Shown here: piece after piece, positions 53,109-62,639 of the stretch
How positions within the stretch are numbered: position 1 is the stretch's first letter
Layout of the letters: each line of letters starts with the position of its first letter
Source: an uncultured Clostridia bacterium
GTDB lineage: Bacteria > Bacillota > Clostridia > UBA1381 > UBA9506
Assembly (NCBI GenBank): GCA_944393605.1
Contig: CALYAO010000097.1
Span: 1 to 64,000 of the forward strand
Direction of reading: 5' to 3'
DNA length: 64,000 bases
Notes under the pieces: model-generated
Told to the model about the DNA's origin: nothing
What the model saw: the letters and a program-made list of their open reading frames with translations, nothing else
Databases searched by the model: none
Made by a program: the position numbers and the translations under genes

Positions 53109-54119
53109 ATGAAGAAAGATATGAAACGTGTTTTGGTGGAAGCCACTGTTCGCCGTACGTTAAAAAATATCCAAGAATCGCCGCACCGGGCAACCCGCAA
53201 TTTGGTTGACCTGGGATTGCAGTTTTCCAGCGGCCGATTCCAGACCCGGTTTTTGACGCAGGCACAGAAACTGCTGCAAAACCCCAAGAGCGCTTATTAT
53301 GACCTTGTGAAAAATATCGTCACCACGGTGGATCACGACATCATCACCACCTTTGGTGTCAATCTCGGCTATAACAGCTGCACAAAAGGTGCACAACGCA
53401 TCCGAGAAATCGAAGCGGAAAAAGGCTTCAACATTCCCTGGGCGCTGAACTTGCTCATCAATGAAGAAAAGCTGGAGGCAGAGCCAGAATTTTATCCATC
53501 TGTCCTGCGGCAAGGCACGGAATTGGGCATTTTTACCTATCTGCTCTTTGTGACCCGAAGTCCAGACAAGGTGCTCCCTATGATCCAAAAAGAACCAGAC
53601 TGCGCATTTATCCTCTTTCTGCATGGACATCAAGTCAGCGACGTCTTTATGCAACAGGTGAAAGCAGCAAAAAACGTGTTGATTGCGGTTTATACAGACG
53701 AGGATATGGCCGATGCCTGTCAAAAACTGCGGGAAGCAAGGCTGCTCTTTGCGGTTTATCAGCGGTATACGGAACAGGATAAGAAGGCCATTTTGAGCGG
53801 TGAATGGCTGCAATCTGTCCTTCCGGTTCATCCGCCGTTTGCCTTTTTGCAGGCAGATTTTTCCTGCACGCCCCAGACGCAGGACGCAATCTATCGGTAT
53901 ATTACGAACGTGCGGGACGGGCAGCAGGTCCCTCTTATTTTCATGGATATCAAACAGGACACACTGATGATCGATCAGGTCATTTCAGAAGGGGAATGTC
54001 TGGCCGGATTTGATGCGGACGGGAGCCTGCGTACGCACGAAGGCTTTCAGCGGGCAGAACAATATAACATTTTTCTCCATCCGCTGGAGGAGATTTTGCA
54101 AGGTACTTCGAAAAAATAA
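53109..54119 (+). CDS. Conserved hypothetical protein
   Basis: 336 aa from ATG 53109 (MKKDMKRVLVEATV); the frame upstream is noncoding in character. No signal peptide or membrane helix. Notable blocks: RATRNLVDLGLQFSSGRFQTRF, FGVNLGYNSCTKGAQRIREIE, PWALNLLI and IFLHPLEEIL. I recall related Firmicute proteins near efflux genes but no function. Codon use and GC are lower than in the catabolic operons. It stands before the MarR operon and inside the 19-bp repeats. Confidence 0.7.
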   Translation: MKKDMKRVLVEATVRRTLKNIQESPHRATRNLVDLGLQFSSGRFQTRFLTQAQKLLQNPKSAYYDLVKNIVTTVDHDIITTFGVNLGYNSCTKGAQRIREIEAEKGFNIPWALNLLINEEKLEAEPEFYPSVLRQGTELGIFTYLLFVTRSPDKVLPMIQKEPDCAFILFLHGHQVSDVFMQQVKAAKNVLIAVYTDEDMADACQKLREARLLFAVYQRYTEQDKKAILSGEWLQSVLPVHPPFAFLQADFSCTPQTQDAIYRYITNVRDGQQVPLIFMDIKQDTLMIDQVISEGECLAGFDADGSLRTHEGFQRAEQYNIFLHPLEEILQGTSKK

Positions 54120-54194
54120 GGAAAAATTCAGACAAGGCTTAACTTGAAATTTATGAAGCAATTGTAAACAATCTCAAAAAAAAGAGCGTTTCAC

Positions 54195-54226
54195 TTGACT
54201 GTTCGAACTATTTGAGTAAAATAGTT
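54195..54226 (+). promoter_or_regulatory. Promoter and dyad operator of the MarR operon
   Basis: TTGACT (54195-54200), 16-bp spacer, TAAAAT (54217-54222). A perfect inverted repeat AACTATTT-GAGTA-AAATAGTT (54206-54226) covers the -10 box, ideal for autorepression by the MarR protein. Confidence 0.7.
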
Positions 54227-54289
54227 ATTGGAAAAACTGTTATGAAAAGAAACCGTATTGATTTAAACTATTGAAAGAAGGGCTCCGAT

Positions 54290-54739
54290 ATGCACCCGAC
54301 AAATACACTGTTATCCAACATCCGGCGAATCGTCCGACTATATGACAATATGCTCAAACCGGTCTGCGACCGATATGACCTGGCCCCCATCGAAGCCACC
54401 ATCATCAGCTTCCTTTTTAACAATCCGGGCCGGGATACCGCCGCAGATATTGTGGAGCTGCGGATGCTCTCAAAAAGCAACGTCTCCCAGGCCGTGGAAA
54501 GCCTGATCCAGAAATCGCTGCTGCAGCGCCGGCAGGACACGAAAGACCGCAGGCGGATCCACCTGTCCCTGACGCCGAAAGCAGTGCCCATTACGCACGA
54601 TATTGAAGCCGTGCGGGAAGGGTTTCGAAAACAGATATTCCGGGGCTTTACCGAAGAAGAACAAAAACAATTTGCTTTGTTTAACGAACGAATCGCAGAA
54701 AATACCAAGATAAACGCAGAAGGAGAAGACGTGGCATGA
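54290..54739 (+). CDS. MarR-family repressor
   Basis: 149 aa. Winged helix with LAPIEATIISFLFN, SKSNVSQAVESLI and a wing LQRRQDTKDRRRIHL typical of MarR. Binds dyads as a dimer and is released by small ligands. Its stop overlaps the MATE start (ATGA), so it controls its own efflux operon, probably through the dyad at 54206-54226. Confidence 0.9.
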   Translation: MHPTNTLLSNIRRIVRLYDNMLKPVCDRYDLAPIEATIISFLFNNPGRDTAADIVELRMLSKSNVSQAVESLIQKSLLQRRQDTKDRRRIHLSLTPKAVPITHDIEAVREGFRKQIFRGFTEEEQKQFALFNERIAENTKINAEGEDVA

Positions 54740-56130
54740 AAGAAGAAAAAGATTTTCTGGGAAAAGAACCGGTTGGGAAGCTCCTTTTAAAGCTGGCGCT
54801 TCCCACCGTTACAGCACAGATCATCAATATGCTGTACAATATCGTGGACCGGATTTATATCGGTCATATCCCCGAAATCGGGGAAGCAGCTCTGACCGGC
54901 GTGGGGGTATGCATGCCGCTGATTATGATTGTGACTGCCTTTGCCGCCTTCGCCGCCTATGGCGGGGCCCCGCGTGCCTCTATTTATATGGGACAGGGCG
55001 ACCACGAATCGGCCGAAAAAACGCTGGGAAACTGCTTTGTCATTCAATTTATCATCTCTGTGCTTCTGACAGCGGCCCTGCTGATCTGGAACCAGGATTT
55101 CCTGATGGCCTTTGGCGCCAGTGAAAACACCATTACATACGGCGTTGCGTATATGAACATCTATGCCATTGGTACGCTCTTTGTCCAGATGACCTTGGGC
55201 ATGAACGCCTTCATCACAGCGCAAGGGTTTGCCAAAACGGGCATGTTGTCAGTGCTCATCGGCGCAGTAGCCAACATTATCCTCGACCCCATCTTTATCT
55301 TTGGCTTTGATATGGGGGTTGCGGGCGCCGCCTGGGCCACCATTCTTTCGCAGGCCCTGTCCTGCGCCTGGGTGCTGCTTTTCCTATTTGGAAAAAAGAC
55401 GCACCTCAAACTCCGGGTAAAAAACATGAGACTGAAGGCAAAAATCGTGTTCCCCAGTCTGGCATTGGGACTGTCCACCTTTATCATGCAGGCCAGCGAA
55501 AGCGTCATCTCCATCTGCTTCAATTCTTCTTTGCAGAGCTATGGCGGCGACATCGCCGTGGGCGCCATGACCATCCTGACCAGTGTCATGCAATTCGCCA
55601 TGCTGCCGCTGCAGGGGCTCGGGCAGGGAGCACAGCCCATTATCAGCTATAACTATGGCGCACGGAACCCCGACCGGGTGAAAGCAGCCTTCAAGCTGCT
55701 GCTCAAAGCCAGCATGGTTTACTCCACGCTGCTGTGGGTCTGCGTGATGCTGTTTCCCCAGGCCTTTGCCGCTATGTTCACCAATTCGCAGGATCTCATC
55801 GGGTTCACCAAAACCGCCCTGCGGATTTACATGGCCTGCCTGCTGCTGTTTGGCATCCAGGTCGCCTGCCAGATGACCTTCACCTCCCTGGGCAAGGCCA
55901 AGGCGTCTATTTTGGTGGCAGTCATGCGGAAATTTATCCTGCTGATCCCGCTGATCTATATCATGCCCTTGATTTTCTCATCGGACAAAACAACGGCTGT
56001 TTATCTGGCAGAACCGGTGGCGGACTTTATCGCGGTTTCCTTTACAGCGATCTTCTTCGCCTTCCAGTTTCAAAAAGCGCTCAAACAGATCTCCGGTAAA
56101 GACGAAACACCGGAGCTCAATACTCAATAA
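54736..56130 (+). CDS. MATE-family multidrug/cation antiporter
   Basis: 464 aa with twelve predicted helices in two repeats. Opening block GKLLLKLALPTVTAQIINMLYNIVDR, GAPRASIYMGQG, and the second half GQGAQPIISYNYGARNPDRVKAAF are typical of MATE transporters (MepA-like). Expels drugs or dyes using Na+ or H+. Coupled to the MarR gene and followed by ftsH 13 bases on. Confidence 0.93.
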   Translation: MKEEKDFLGKEPVGKLLLKLALPTVTAQIINMLYNIVDRIYIGHIPEIGEAALTGVGVCMPLIMIVTAFAAFAAYGGAPRASIYMGQGDHESAEKTLGNCFVIQFIISVLLTAALLIWNQDFLMAFGASENTITYGVAYMNIYAIGTLFVQMTLGMNAFITAQGFAKTGMLSVLIGAVANIILDPIFIFGFDMGVAGAAWATILSQALSCAWVLLFLFGKKTHLKLRVKNMRLKAKIVFPSLALGLSTFIMQASESVISICFNSSLQSYGGDIAVGAMTILTSVMQFAMLPLQGLGQGAQPIISYNYGARNPDRVKAAFKLLLKASMVYSTLLWVCVMLFPQAFAAMFTNSQDLIGFTKTALRIYMACLLLFGIQVACQMTFTSLGKAKASILVAVMRKFILLIPLIYIMPLIFSSDKTTAVYLAEPVADFIAVSFTAIFFAFQFQKALKQISGKDETPELNTQ

Positions 56131-56143
56131 AAGGAGTGAATGA

Positions 56144-58018
56144 ATGATGCACGAGGTTGTCAACAACAAGCGCGGTCCTTCCAAAAAACCCTTTGTCTTT
56201 TATGCGATTATTGCCATGCTTGTCATCATGCTGCTCAACGCGCTGGTATTTCCTTCCATGTTGAAACGTTCAGTCATTGAAGTGGGATACGACCAGTTCC
56301 TGGAAATGATTGACAACGACCAGGTCAAGCAAGTATCCTACGATTCGTATTCGGGGCAATTTGTTTTCATCGCCGGAGACGAAAATAGCGAGATGATCTA
56401 CAAGACGGGTATTTGGCCAGAAGACGGTCAGCGGCTATTGCAGCAGCTGATGGAGCATGAGGACATCCAGTTCTCCGCTACCATTCCAACCCAAACCAGT
56501 CCGCTGCTTTCGTTTATCCTGACCTGGATTCTGCCCATCCTGTTCTTCTTCCTCATCGGCGAAATAGGCTACCGCTGGATGCGCAAACGGATGAATGATC
56601 AGCTCCCCGGCGGCATGAGCAATGCCATGTCCTTTGGCAAGTCGGGCGCGAAAATCTATGTGGCGGATGCCAAAACCGGCGTCACATTTGACAACGTCGC
56701 AGGACAGGACGAGGCAAAGGAGTCCCTGGTGGAGGTTGTGGACTATCTGCACGACCCGAAAAAATATGCCGCCATCGGCGCAAAGCTGCCCAAGGGCGTG
56801 CTGCTGGTGGGCCCGCCCGGTACCGGCAAAACCCTGCTGGCAAAAGCGGTGGCCGGCGAAGCAGACGTCCCATTTTTCTCCATATCGGGCAGCGAATTTG
56901 TGGAGATGTTTGTTGGGATGGGCGCCGCCAAGGTCCGTGACCTGTTCAAGCAGGCGAACGAGAAAGCGCCCTGCATTGTGTTTATTGATGAAATTGATGC
57001 CATCGGCCAAAAGAGAAACACCGGCGGCATCGGCGGCAACGATGAGCGCGAGCAGACGCTCAACCAGCTGCTGGCGGAAATGGACGGCTTTGACGGGCAA
57101 AAAGGCGTGGTGCTGCTGGCGGCCACCAACCGGCCCGAGAGCCTGGATCCCGCCCTGCTGCGTCCCGGCCGGTTTGACCGCCGGGTGCCTGTGGAACTGC
57201 CCGACCTGCAGGGGCGCAAAGCCATCCTGACCGTCCACGCCAAGGACATCAAGGTGGCGCCGGACATCAACTGGGATGTGATTGCCCGTGCGACGGCCGG
57301 TGCTTCGGGGGCAGAGCTGGCGAACATCATCAATGAGGCTGCCCTGCGTGCCGTCCGGGAAGGCCGGAAAGCCGTTGTTCAGGCGGACCTGGAAGAAAGC
57401 GTGGAAACGGTGATCGCGGGTGCTCAGCGGAAAAACGCCGTGATCTCCGATCAGGAGAAGAAAATCGTGGCATACCACGAGATCGGCCATGCCCTGGTGG
57501 CGGCGAAACAGTCCCATTCTGCTCCGGTCACCAAGATCACCATCGTCCCCCGCACCTCGGGTGCACTGGGCTACACCATGCAGGTGGACGAAGGGGAGCA
57601 CATGCTGATGAGCCGGACGGAACTTCTGAACAAGATCGCCACCTTAACCGGCGGACGCAGCGCGGAAGAGCTGATCTTCGGCGAGGACAACATGACCACC
57701 GGCGCCTCCAACGACATCGAACAGGCCACCAAGCTGGCCCGTGCGATGATCACCCGTTACGGGATGACCAAGGAGTTCGATATGGTCGCGCTGGAAACGG
57801 TACAGAACCAGTATTTGGGCGGAGATGCCTCCCTTGCCTGTGCGGCGGACACCGCCTCTAAAATCGACGAGCGTGTGGTGGCGATTGTCAAGGCCGCCCA
57901 TGAAAAGGCTCGGAAGATCCTCCAGGAGAACGAGTCCCAGCTGCATAAGCTGGCAACCCATTTGCTGGAACAGGAAACCATCACGGGCGAAGAATTTATG
58001 GCGCTGCTCCATGAATAG
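56144..58018 (+). CDS. FtsH-type membrane AAA+ metalloprotease
   Basis: 624 aa. Two membrane helices (about 20-40 and 125-148) flank an external domain. AAA module with Walker A GPPGTGKT, Walker [13 protein letters not shown], second region of homology [18 protein letters not shown]. Protease domain HEIGH with third ligand Asp in [12 protein letters not shown]. All catalytic residues are present. FtsH is normally a housekeeping gene next to tilS/hpt; a copy in an efflux operon is unusual and probably a second paralogue with a membrane-protein quality role. Confidence 0.93.
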   Translation: MMHEVVNNKRGPSKKPFVFYAIIAMLVIMLLNALVFPSMLKRSVIEVGYDQFLEMIDNDQVKQVSYDSYSGQFVFIAGDENSEMIYKTGIWPEDGQRLLQQLMEHEDIQFSATIPTQTSPLLSFILTWILPILFFFLIGEIGYRWMRKRMNDQLPGGMSNAMSFGKSGAKIYVADAKTGVTFDNVAGQDEAKESLVEVVDYLHDPKKYAAIGAKLPKGVLLVGPPGTGKTLLAKAVAGEADVPFFSISGSEFVEMFVGMGAAKVRDLFKQANEKAPCIVFIDEIDAIGQKRNTGGIGGNDEREQTLNQLLAEMDGFDGQKGVVLLAATNRPESLDPALLRPGRFDRRVPVELPDLQGRKAILTVHAKDIKVAPDINWDVIARATAGASGAELANIINEAALRAVREGRKAVVQADLEESVETVIAGAQRKNAVISDQEKKIVAYHEIGHALVAAKQSHSAPVTKITIVPRTSGALGYTMQVDEGEHMLMSRTELLNKIATLTGGRSAEELIFGEDNMTTGASNDIEQATKLARAMITRYGMTKEFDMVALETVQNQYLGGDASLACAADTASKIDERVVAIVKAAHEKARKILQENESQLHKLATHLLEQETITGEEFMALLHE

Positions 58019-58126
58019 ATCCAAATGCCCGGGGGAAGGGCCGCATCCCTTCCCTCTGGTGCTGTACCCCAGGATGAAAACCGCCGGTTACAGAAGGCAT
58101 CACCAGGCGGAAGTGACTGAAATGCG

Positions 58127-58160
58127 AGAAAGGAGCTATCCCACTGACAGCTCCTTTCTT
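58127..58160. terminator. Terminator between ftsH-like and tetR-like genes
   Basis: AGAAAGGAGCT pairs with AGCTCCTTTCT; convergent genes flank it. Confidence 0.75.
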
Positions 58161-58175
58161 ATGACTCCCATGTAT

Positions 58176-58733
58176 TTACTTTTCTCCCGATTCCAGGGAC
58201 AATTTCTGAAGGATCACATCCGTCTGCAGCAGGCAACTTTTTAGCAGTTGGACAAACTGTTCCGCCGGCATGCAGTCCTTGTCGAACATCCAACGTTTGA
58301 TGGCGCAGAGAAACGCATCGGTATAAAACGCTACGTAAAATGCGAGCGCATCATCCTGACTGAAAATCTCCGCCATATCCGAGGAGAGAATGGTTTCAAT
58401 CATGTCCCGGAAATACTCGGAGAATGAATTCTGGCCTTCCACCGTCAGGGTTTTACGGTAGAAGCTGCGGTTATCGTAAAAGTAAGCACACAGGTTTTCC
58501 AAAAATTCCCATCCAGCGTGATATCCCTTATCCCGCAACGCAGCCACACATTCTGTATAATAAATCCAATTGACCAGGTCATATTTATCTTTGAAATGAT
58601 AATAAAAGCTCTTGCGGTTCATGTCGCAGGCTTCGCAGATGTCACTGACGCTAATCTTGGAGAAGGGCTTCGTTTCCATCAGTTCCTTCAGCGAGGAAGC
58701 CAGCGCCCGCTTGGTGATGTTAGAATCGGGCAA
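58176..58733 (-). CDS. TetR-family regulator (DhaS-like)
   Basis: 185 aa from TTG 58733 behind GGAAGGGGG; TTG 58751 is an alternative. N-terminal helix-turn-helix: SNITKRALASSLKELM, FSKISVSDICEACDMNRKSFYYHFKDKYDLVNW. The C-terminal domain fits the TetR_C_8 type. It is convergent with the efflux operon and divergent from the P-ATPase, so either could be its target. Confidence 0.87.
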   Translation of the reverse strand: MPDSNITKRALASSLKELMETKPFSKISVSDICEACDMNRKSFYYHFKDKYDLVNWIYYTECVAALRDKGYHAGWEFLENLCAYFYDNRSFYRKTLTVEGQNSFSEYFRDMIETILSSDMAEIFSQDDALAFYVAFYTDAFLCAIKRWMFDKDCMPAEQFVQLLKSCLLQTDVILQKLSLESGEK

Positions 58734-58763
58734 AAGCCCACCCCCTTCCAATCCTTATTGGTT

Positions 58764-58792
58764 AGTATATCATAAAAATCAGAGTGAATCAA
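58764..58792 (-). promoter_or_regulatory. Promoter of the TetR gene
   Basis: Minus strand TTGATT (58787-58792), 17-bp spacer, TATACT (58764-58769). A CCAAT/ATTGG dyad lies just downstream. Confidence 0.7.
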
Positions 58793-58851
58793 CAAAAAAT
58801 CCCTCTGTTTTGCCTGTCTGCTTTTGGGACACATGTGCCCCAGTGTCCAAA

Positions 58852-58870
58852 AAGGTAACATTTTTGAATA
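58852..58870 (+). repeat. 19-bp direct repeat, right copy
   Basis: Same sequence as 52988-53006. It lies in the 225-bp gap between the TetR and P-ATPase genes. The 5.9 kb between the copies holds the 336-aa gene, MarR, MATE, FtsH and TetR. Confidence 0.85.
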
Positions 58871-58982
58871 AGCGGGTAAAATTGTAACATCTTGCTTTTT
58901 TGTCCAATGAAAGAGAGAGAAAGCTATGCTACAATCTTCTCATACCCCATTTGATTCTATTTGAAAATAGGAGGAATTGTCG

Positions 58983-61601
58983 TTGTCATCACACAGTCAA
59001 CCGAAGGAAACACTATTGAAAAGCCTTTCCACCTCGGTGGAAAACGGACTGTCGTCTGAGCAAGCGGCAGCGCTGCGAAACAAGTATGGCCCCAACAAAC
59101 TGGACGAAAAGAAAAAAAAGACCAACCTCCAGCGGTTCTTGGAGCAGTTTAAGGATGTCATGATCATCATCCTGCTCATCGCCGCCGTCATCTCCTTTGT
59201 AATTGCCTGCGTCGAAGGCAATCCCATGGAATTCTTCGAGCCGGTGCTGATCCTGCTCATCGTGGTGATCAATGCCGTCATGGGCATGGTGCAGGAAAGC
59301 AAGGCGGAAAAGGCGCTGGATGCGCTAAAGAACATGTCCGCGCCCCACGCCAGGGTCCTGCGAGATGGCGCGGAAACGGTCATTGACGCCTCTGAGCTGG
59401 TGCCGGGCGATATCATCCGTCTGGAGGCCGGCGACTTTATCCCGGCGGATGCACGGCTTTTAAAAAGCGCCAGCCTAAAAAGCGAAGAATCAGCCCTGAC
59501 CGGCGAATCCGTACCATCTGAAAAGGATGCGGATGCAGTGGTGGATGAAAAGGCCCCGCTCGGCGACCGGAGCAATATGGTGTTCTCCGGATGCAGCGTT
59601 ACCTACGGCACCGCGACCGCCGTTGTTACCAGCACGGGCATGCAAACCGAAATGGGCAAGATTGCAGGGCTTTTGGAAGGCGAAAGCGAGACGCAGACGC
59701 CTTTGCAGAAAAAGCTGGCCCAGCTGGGCAAATACCTGGGCATCCTGGCCTTGGTTGCCTGTGCCATCATCTTTTTGGTGGGCCTGGCAAACGGCATCGA
59801 CGTGCTGGAGATCTTCATGACCGCCGTCTCATTGGCCGTTTCTGCCATCCCCGAAGGCTTGCCCGCCATCGTTACCATTGTCCTTGCCATCGGCGTTCAG
59901 CGGATGGTCAAGAAAAATGCCTTGATTCGCCGTCTGCCTGCGGTGGAAACCCTGGGCAGTGCATCGGTGATCTGTTCGGATAAGACCGGCACGTTGACGC
60001 AGAATCGGATGACCCTCACAAAGGTGTGGGTTGACGGTGCAGACCAGCCCGAGGCGGTCAGCAGTCAGAATTCGGAGGCCGCTCGGCAGCTGCTTCGGTA
60101 CGGCACCCTGTGCTGTGACGGCTCGGTGGTATTCGGGACGGATGGGAGCGAACAGCATCTCGGGGACCCGACCGAAACCTCCATCATCGTGGCCGCCCAT
60201 AAAAATGGGATGGCACAGGAGCAGCTGCAGAAAGACCATCCCCGTCTGGCAGAGATTCCCTTCGACTCGGACCGCAAGCTCATGACCTCTGTCAACAAAA
60301 TGGACGGCAAAAATATGGTCATTGTCAAGGGCGCGTTTGATGTGATGGCTTCTCGCTGTGTCAAAGGGGATATCGAAGCTGCAAAGCAAATGAATGAACA
60401 GATGAGCAAAGACGCGCTGCGGGTGCTTGCGGTGGGATATAAAGAGATTGATGCGGTGCCGAAAAAACCCACATCCGAAGAGCTGGAAACTGGACTGACG
60501 CTAATGGGCTTGGTCGGCATGATCGATCCGCCCCGCCCCGAAGCGAAGGCGGCTGTCGCCACCTGCCGCAAGGCGGGCATCCGGCCTGTGATGATCACCG
60601 GCGACCACGTGGTGACCGCTTCGGCGATTGCCAAAGAGCTGGGCATCATGCAGCAGGGAGACCGCGCCATTACCGGGGCGGAACTGGACGCCATGACCGA
60701 CGAGCAGCTGGACAGAGAGGTCGAAACCATTTCGGTTTACGCCCGCGTATCGCCCGAGAACAAAATTCGCATTGTCAAGGCCTGGCAGCGCAAAGGGCAG
60801 GTGGTTTCCATGACGGGGGACGGCGTCAATGACGCCCCGGCCTTAAAAGCTGCTGATATCGGCTGTGCGATGGGCATCACCGGCACCGATGTGGCAAAAG
60901 GCGCAGCGGATATGACCCTGACGGACGACAATTTTGCCACCATTGTGGATGCTGTCCGGGAGGGCCGAGGCATCTATGCCAACATCCGCAAGGTGGTAGG
61001 CTTCCTATTGGGCACCAACATCGGCGAGGTCCTCACGGTATTCGCCGCCATGCTGCTGTGGCACAAGACGCCGCTGCTCTCCATGCAGCTGCTGTGGATC
61101 AACCTGGTGACCGACTCCCTGCCCGCAATTGCGCTGGGGATGGAAGCCGTGGAAACCGACGTGATGGACCGCAAACCCAAACCCAAGGACGAGGGGATCT
61201 TTGCCCATGGTCTGGGGATACGGGTCGTCCTGCAAGGAATGATGTTTGCCATCCTGACCCTGATTGGGTTTGTCGTTGGGGAAAACGTCACCGGCACACT
61301 GGCCGGCGGCCAGACCATGGCATTTATGGTGCTTTCCCTGTCCCAGATTGTCCAGGCATTTAACATGCGCTCAGAGCGTTCGCTGTTTCGTATCGGGCTT
61401 TTTAGCAACCATAAACTCAACTGGGCGGCACTAACTTCCCTTGTGTTGGTGTGTCTGGTGCTCTTTACACCGGTAGGTATCGCTTTCGGCCTTGTCATGC
61501 TGCCTTGGGAGCTGTATTTGCTGGGGCTGGGCCTCATCCTGGTTCCTATGCTTGTGATGGAGCTTTCGAAGGTTTTCGGTTTGATCAAGCATAAACATTA
61601 G
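58983..61601 (+). CDS. Calcium-type P-type ATPase (P2A)
   Basis: 872 aa from TTG 58983, eight bases after GGAGG; TTG 58977 is too close to it. Exports Ca2+ (or Mn2+) using ATP. TGES, phosphorylation site [28 protein letters not shown]. Membrane site residues [10 protein letters not shown] in helix 4 and [15 protein letters not shown] in helix 6 match SERCA/PMCA-like Ca2+ sites. Ten helices predicted. Monocistronic with its own terminator. Confidence 0.93.
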   Translation: MSSHSQPKETLLKSLSTSVENGLSSEQAAALRNKYGPNKLDEKKKKTNLQRFLEQFKDVMIIILLIAAVISFVIACVEGNPMEFFEPVLILLIVVINAVMGMVQESKAEKALDALKNMSAPHARVLRDGAETVIDASELVPGDIIRLEAGDFIPADARLLKSASLKSEESALTGESVPSEKDADAVVDEKAPLGDRSNMVFSGCSVTYGTATAVVTSTGMQTEMGKIAGLLEGESETQTPLQKKLAQLGKYLGILALVACAIIFLVGLANGIDVLEIFMTAVSLAVSAIPEGLPAIVTIVLAIGVQRMVKKNALIRRLPAVETLGSASVICSDKTGTLTQNRMTLTKVWVDGADQPEAVSSQNSEAARQLLRYGTLCCDGSVVFGTDGSEQHLGDPTETSIIVAAHKNGMAQEQLQKDHPRLAEIPFDSDRKLMTSVNKMDGKNMVIVKGAFDVMASRCVKGDIEAAKQMNEQMSKDALRVLAVGYKEIDAVPKKPTSEELETGLTLMGLVGMIDPPRPEAKAAVATCRKAGIRPVMITGDHVVTASAIAKELGIMQQGDRAITGAELDAMTDEQLDREVETISVYARVSPENKIRIVKAWQRKGQVVSMTGDGVNDAPALKAADIGCAMGITGTDVAKGAADMTLTDDNFATIVDAVREGRGIYANIRKVVGFLLGTNIGEVLTVFAAMLLWHKTPLLSMQLLWINLVTDSLPAIALGMEAVETDVMDRKPKPKDEGIFAHGLGIRVVLQGMMFAILTLIGFVVGENVTGTLAGGQTMAFMVLSLSQIVQAFNMRSERSLFRIGLFSNHKLNWAALTSLVLVCLVLFTPVGIAFGLVMLPWELYLLGLGLILVPMLVMELSKVFGLIKHKH

Positions 61602-61698
61602 ACTTTCTTTTATCCTCATGAAAATTGGAAGAAAAAGGAATCCATTTGTTTGCACGATATGTGTGACGTTGGATACGGTTTTACAAAGAAAAATAGCA

Positions 61699-61737
61699 AA
61701 ACAGCAGCCTGTTCGTTCAGGCTGCTGTTGTTTTATA
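61699..61737 (+). terminator. Terminator of the P-ATPase gene
   Basis: AACAGCAGCCTG pairs with CAGGCTGCTGTT, then TTTTAT. Confidence 0.8.
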
Positions 61738-61988
61738 TCCCATTTTCGCATCCTTGCTTGTCCACCGTTCAATGTTTGCGGGGACCTCCCAAGGTAAGAC
61801 CGAATGCCCCTGTTTGCAAGATCGCTTATGCATCCCCCGTCGATTTGTCAGTTGAGGGAAGGGTAACCCATGTATTTGGGACGAGATTTGATCCATTGAT
61901 ACGGTTTTGACAAATAAAAAAACAGGGCAAGCGATATCAAGCTTGACTTGCCCAAAAACGCAGTAGCGACAGGGGATTTTAGTAGCGA

Positions 61989-62104
61989 CGAAGGCGCAAT
62001 ATCGCGAAAAGTTGTTAGCGACAGTGAGCTGCCCCAGAGCGCACTTGCAAGGACATAGCCGAAGCAAACGGACCTTTTTGCGAAAGAGGAGGAGCAAGGA
62101 AGCG
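61989..62104. repeat. Imperfect ~110-bp repeat, copy A
   Basis: Shares with copy B the order CGAAG-GCGC-AATATCGC, TAGCGACAG, GCGC-CTTGCAAG, CGGAC-TTTT-TGCGAA and AGGAG. Lies in an 860-bp stretch (61602-62463) without any gene I can support; the open frames crossing it are compositional. Confidence 0.65.
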
Positions 62105-62126
62105 GGCGGATGATGGTTTTGGGGCC

Positions 62127-62151
62127 CCCACAAAAGCAAAGCTTTTGTGGG
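62127..62151. other. Perfect 11-bp hairpin between repeat copies
   Basis: CCCACAAAAGC-AAA-GCTTTTGTGGG. No T-run in either direction long enough for a firm terminator. Confidence 0.6.
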
Positions 62152-62192
62152 AAGTGGAGCGGCAGCCGATCAAGTGAAGCCGCGTTTTTTGC

Positions 62193-62223
62193 AAAAAAAC
62201 ACGGCGAACCAAAAGGCTCGCCG
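62193..62223 (-). terminator. Terminator-like hairpin between the repeats
   Basis: Minus strand CGGCGAGCC-TTTT-GGTTCGCCG followed by TGTTTTTTT. Resembles the tRNA terminator at 62424-62461 and may be part of the repeated unit. Confidence 0.6.
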
Positions 62224-62288
62224 CGACGTGGTGCGAGTGTTGTTGCAGGACTTGCATGCAGCAGTGAATCCAAGGGGGTTTAAGTGCA

Positions 62289-62399
62289 CGAAGCGCACAA
62301 TATCGCAGAAAAGAGGTAGCGACAGCTTGCCGTTGTGAGCGCGCTTGCAAGCAAACAGGCGAGCTGAGCGGACTTTTCTGCGAACAAGGAGCCGCAGCG
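62289..62399. repeat. Imperfect ~110-bp repeat, copy B
   Basis: Second copy, about 300 bp from copy A in the same orientation, and next to the tRNA terminator. Each copy is preceded (reading the minus strand) by a hairpin with T-run, so the unit may be hairpin plus ~110 bp. Confidence 0.65.
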
Positions 62400-62423
62400 T
62401 TTAAAGCGAACGGTGACTTTTGT

Positions 62424-62461
62424 AAAAAAGTCGCCGCAAGCAAAATAATGCTTGCGGCGAC
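62424..62461 (-). terminator. Terminator of tRNA-Leu
   Basis: GTCGCCGCAAGC pairs with GCTTGCGGCGAC, then TTTTTT, starting two bases after the encoded CCA. Confidence 0.9.
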
Positions 62462-62463
62462 AA

Positions 62464-62550
62464 TGGTGCGGATAAGAGGACTTGAACCTCCATGAGATTG
62501 CTCTCACATGGACCTGAACCATGCGCGTCTGCCAATTCCGCCATATCCGC
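62464..62550 (-). tRNA. tRNA-Leu (anticodon CAG)
   Basis: 87 bases including encoded CCA. Acceptor GCGGATA/TATCCGC with discriminator A, D-arm GGCGGAATTGGCAGACGC, anticodon loop TTCAGGT (CAG, reads CUG), long class II variable arm TGAGA-TCTCA, and T-arm GGTTCAAGTCC. Confidence 0.95.
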
Positions 62551-62590
62551 ATATGGGCGGCACTTTGCCGCAATTTTGGCTTACCTAGCT

Positions 62591-62618
62591 ATTATACCAC
62601 AGAAGTCAGATTTGTCAA
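62591..62618 (-). promoter_or_regulatory. Promoter of tRNA-Leu
   Basis: Minus strand TTGACA (62613-62618), 16-bp spacer, TATAAT (62591-62596) with upstream TGG: a very strong promoter. Confidence 0.88.
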
Positions 62619-62639
62619 GCGTTTTTTTTAAAAAAATCA

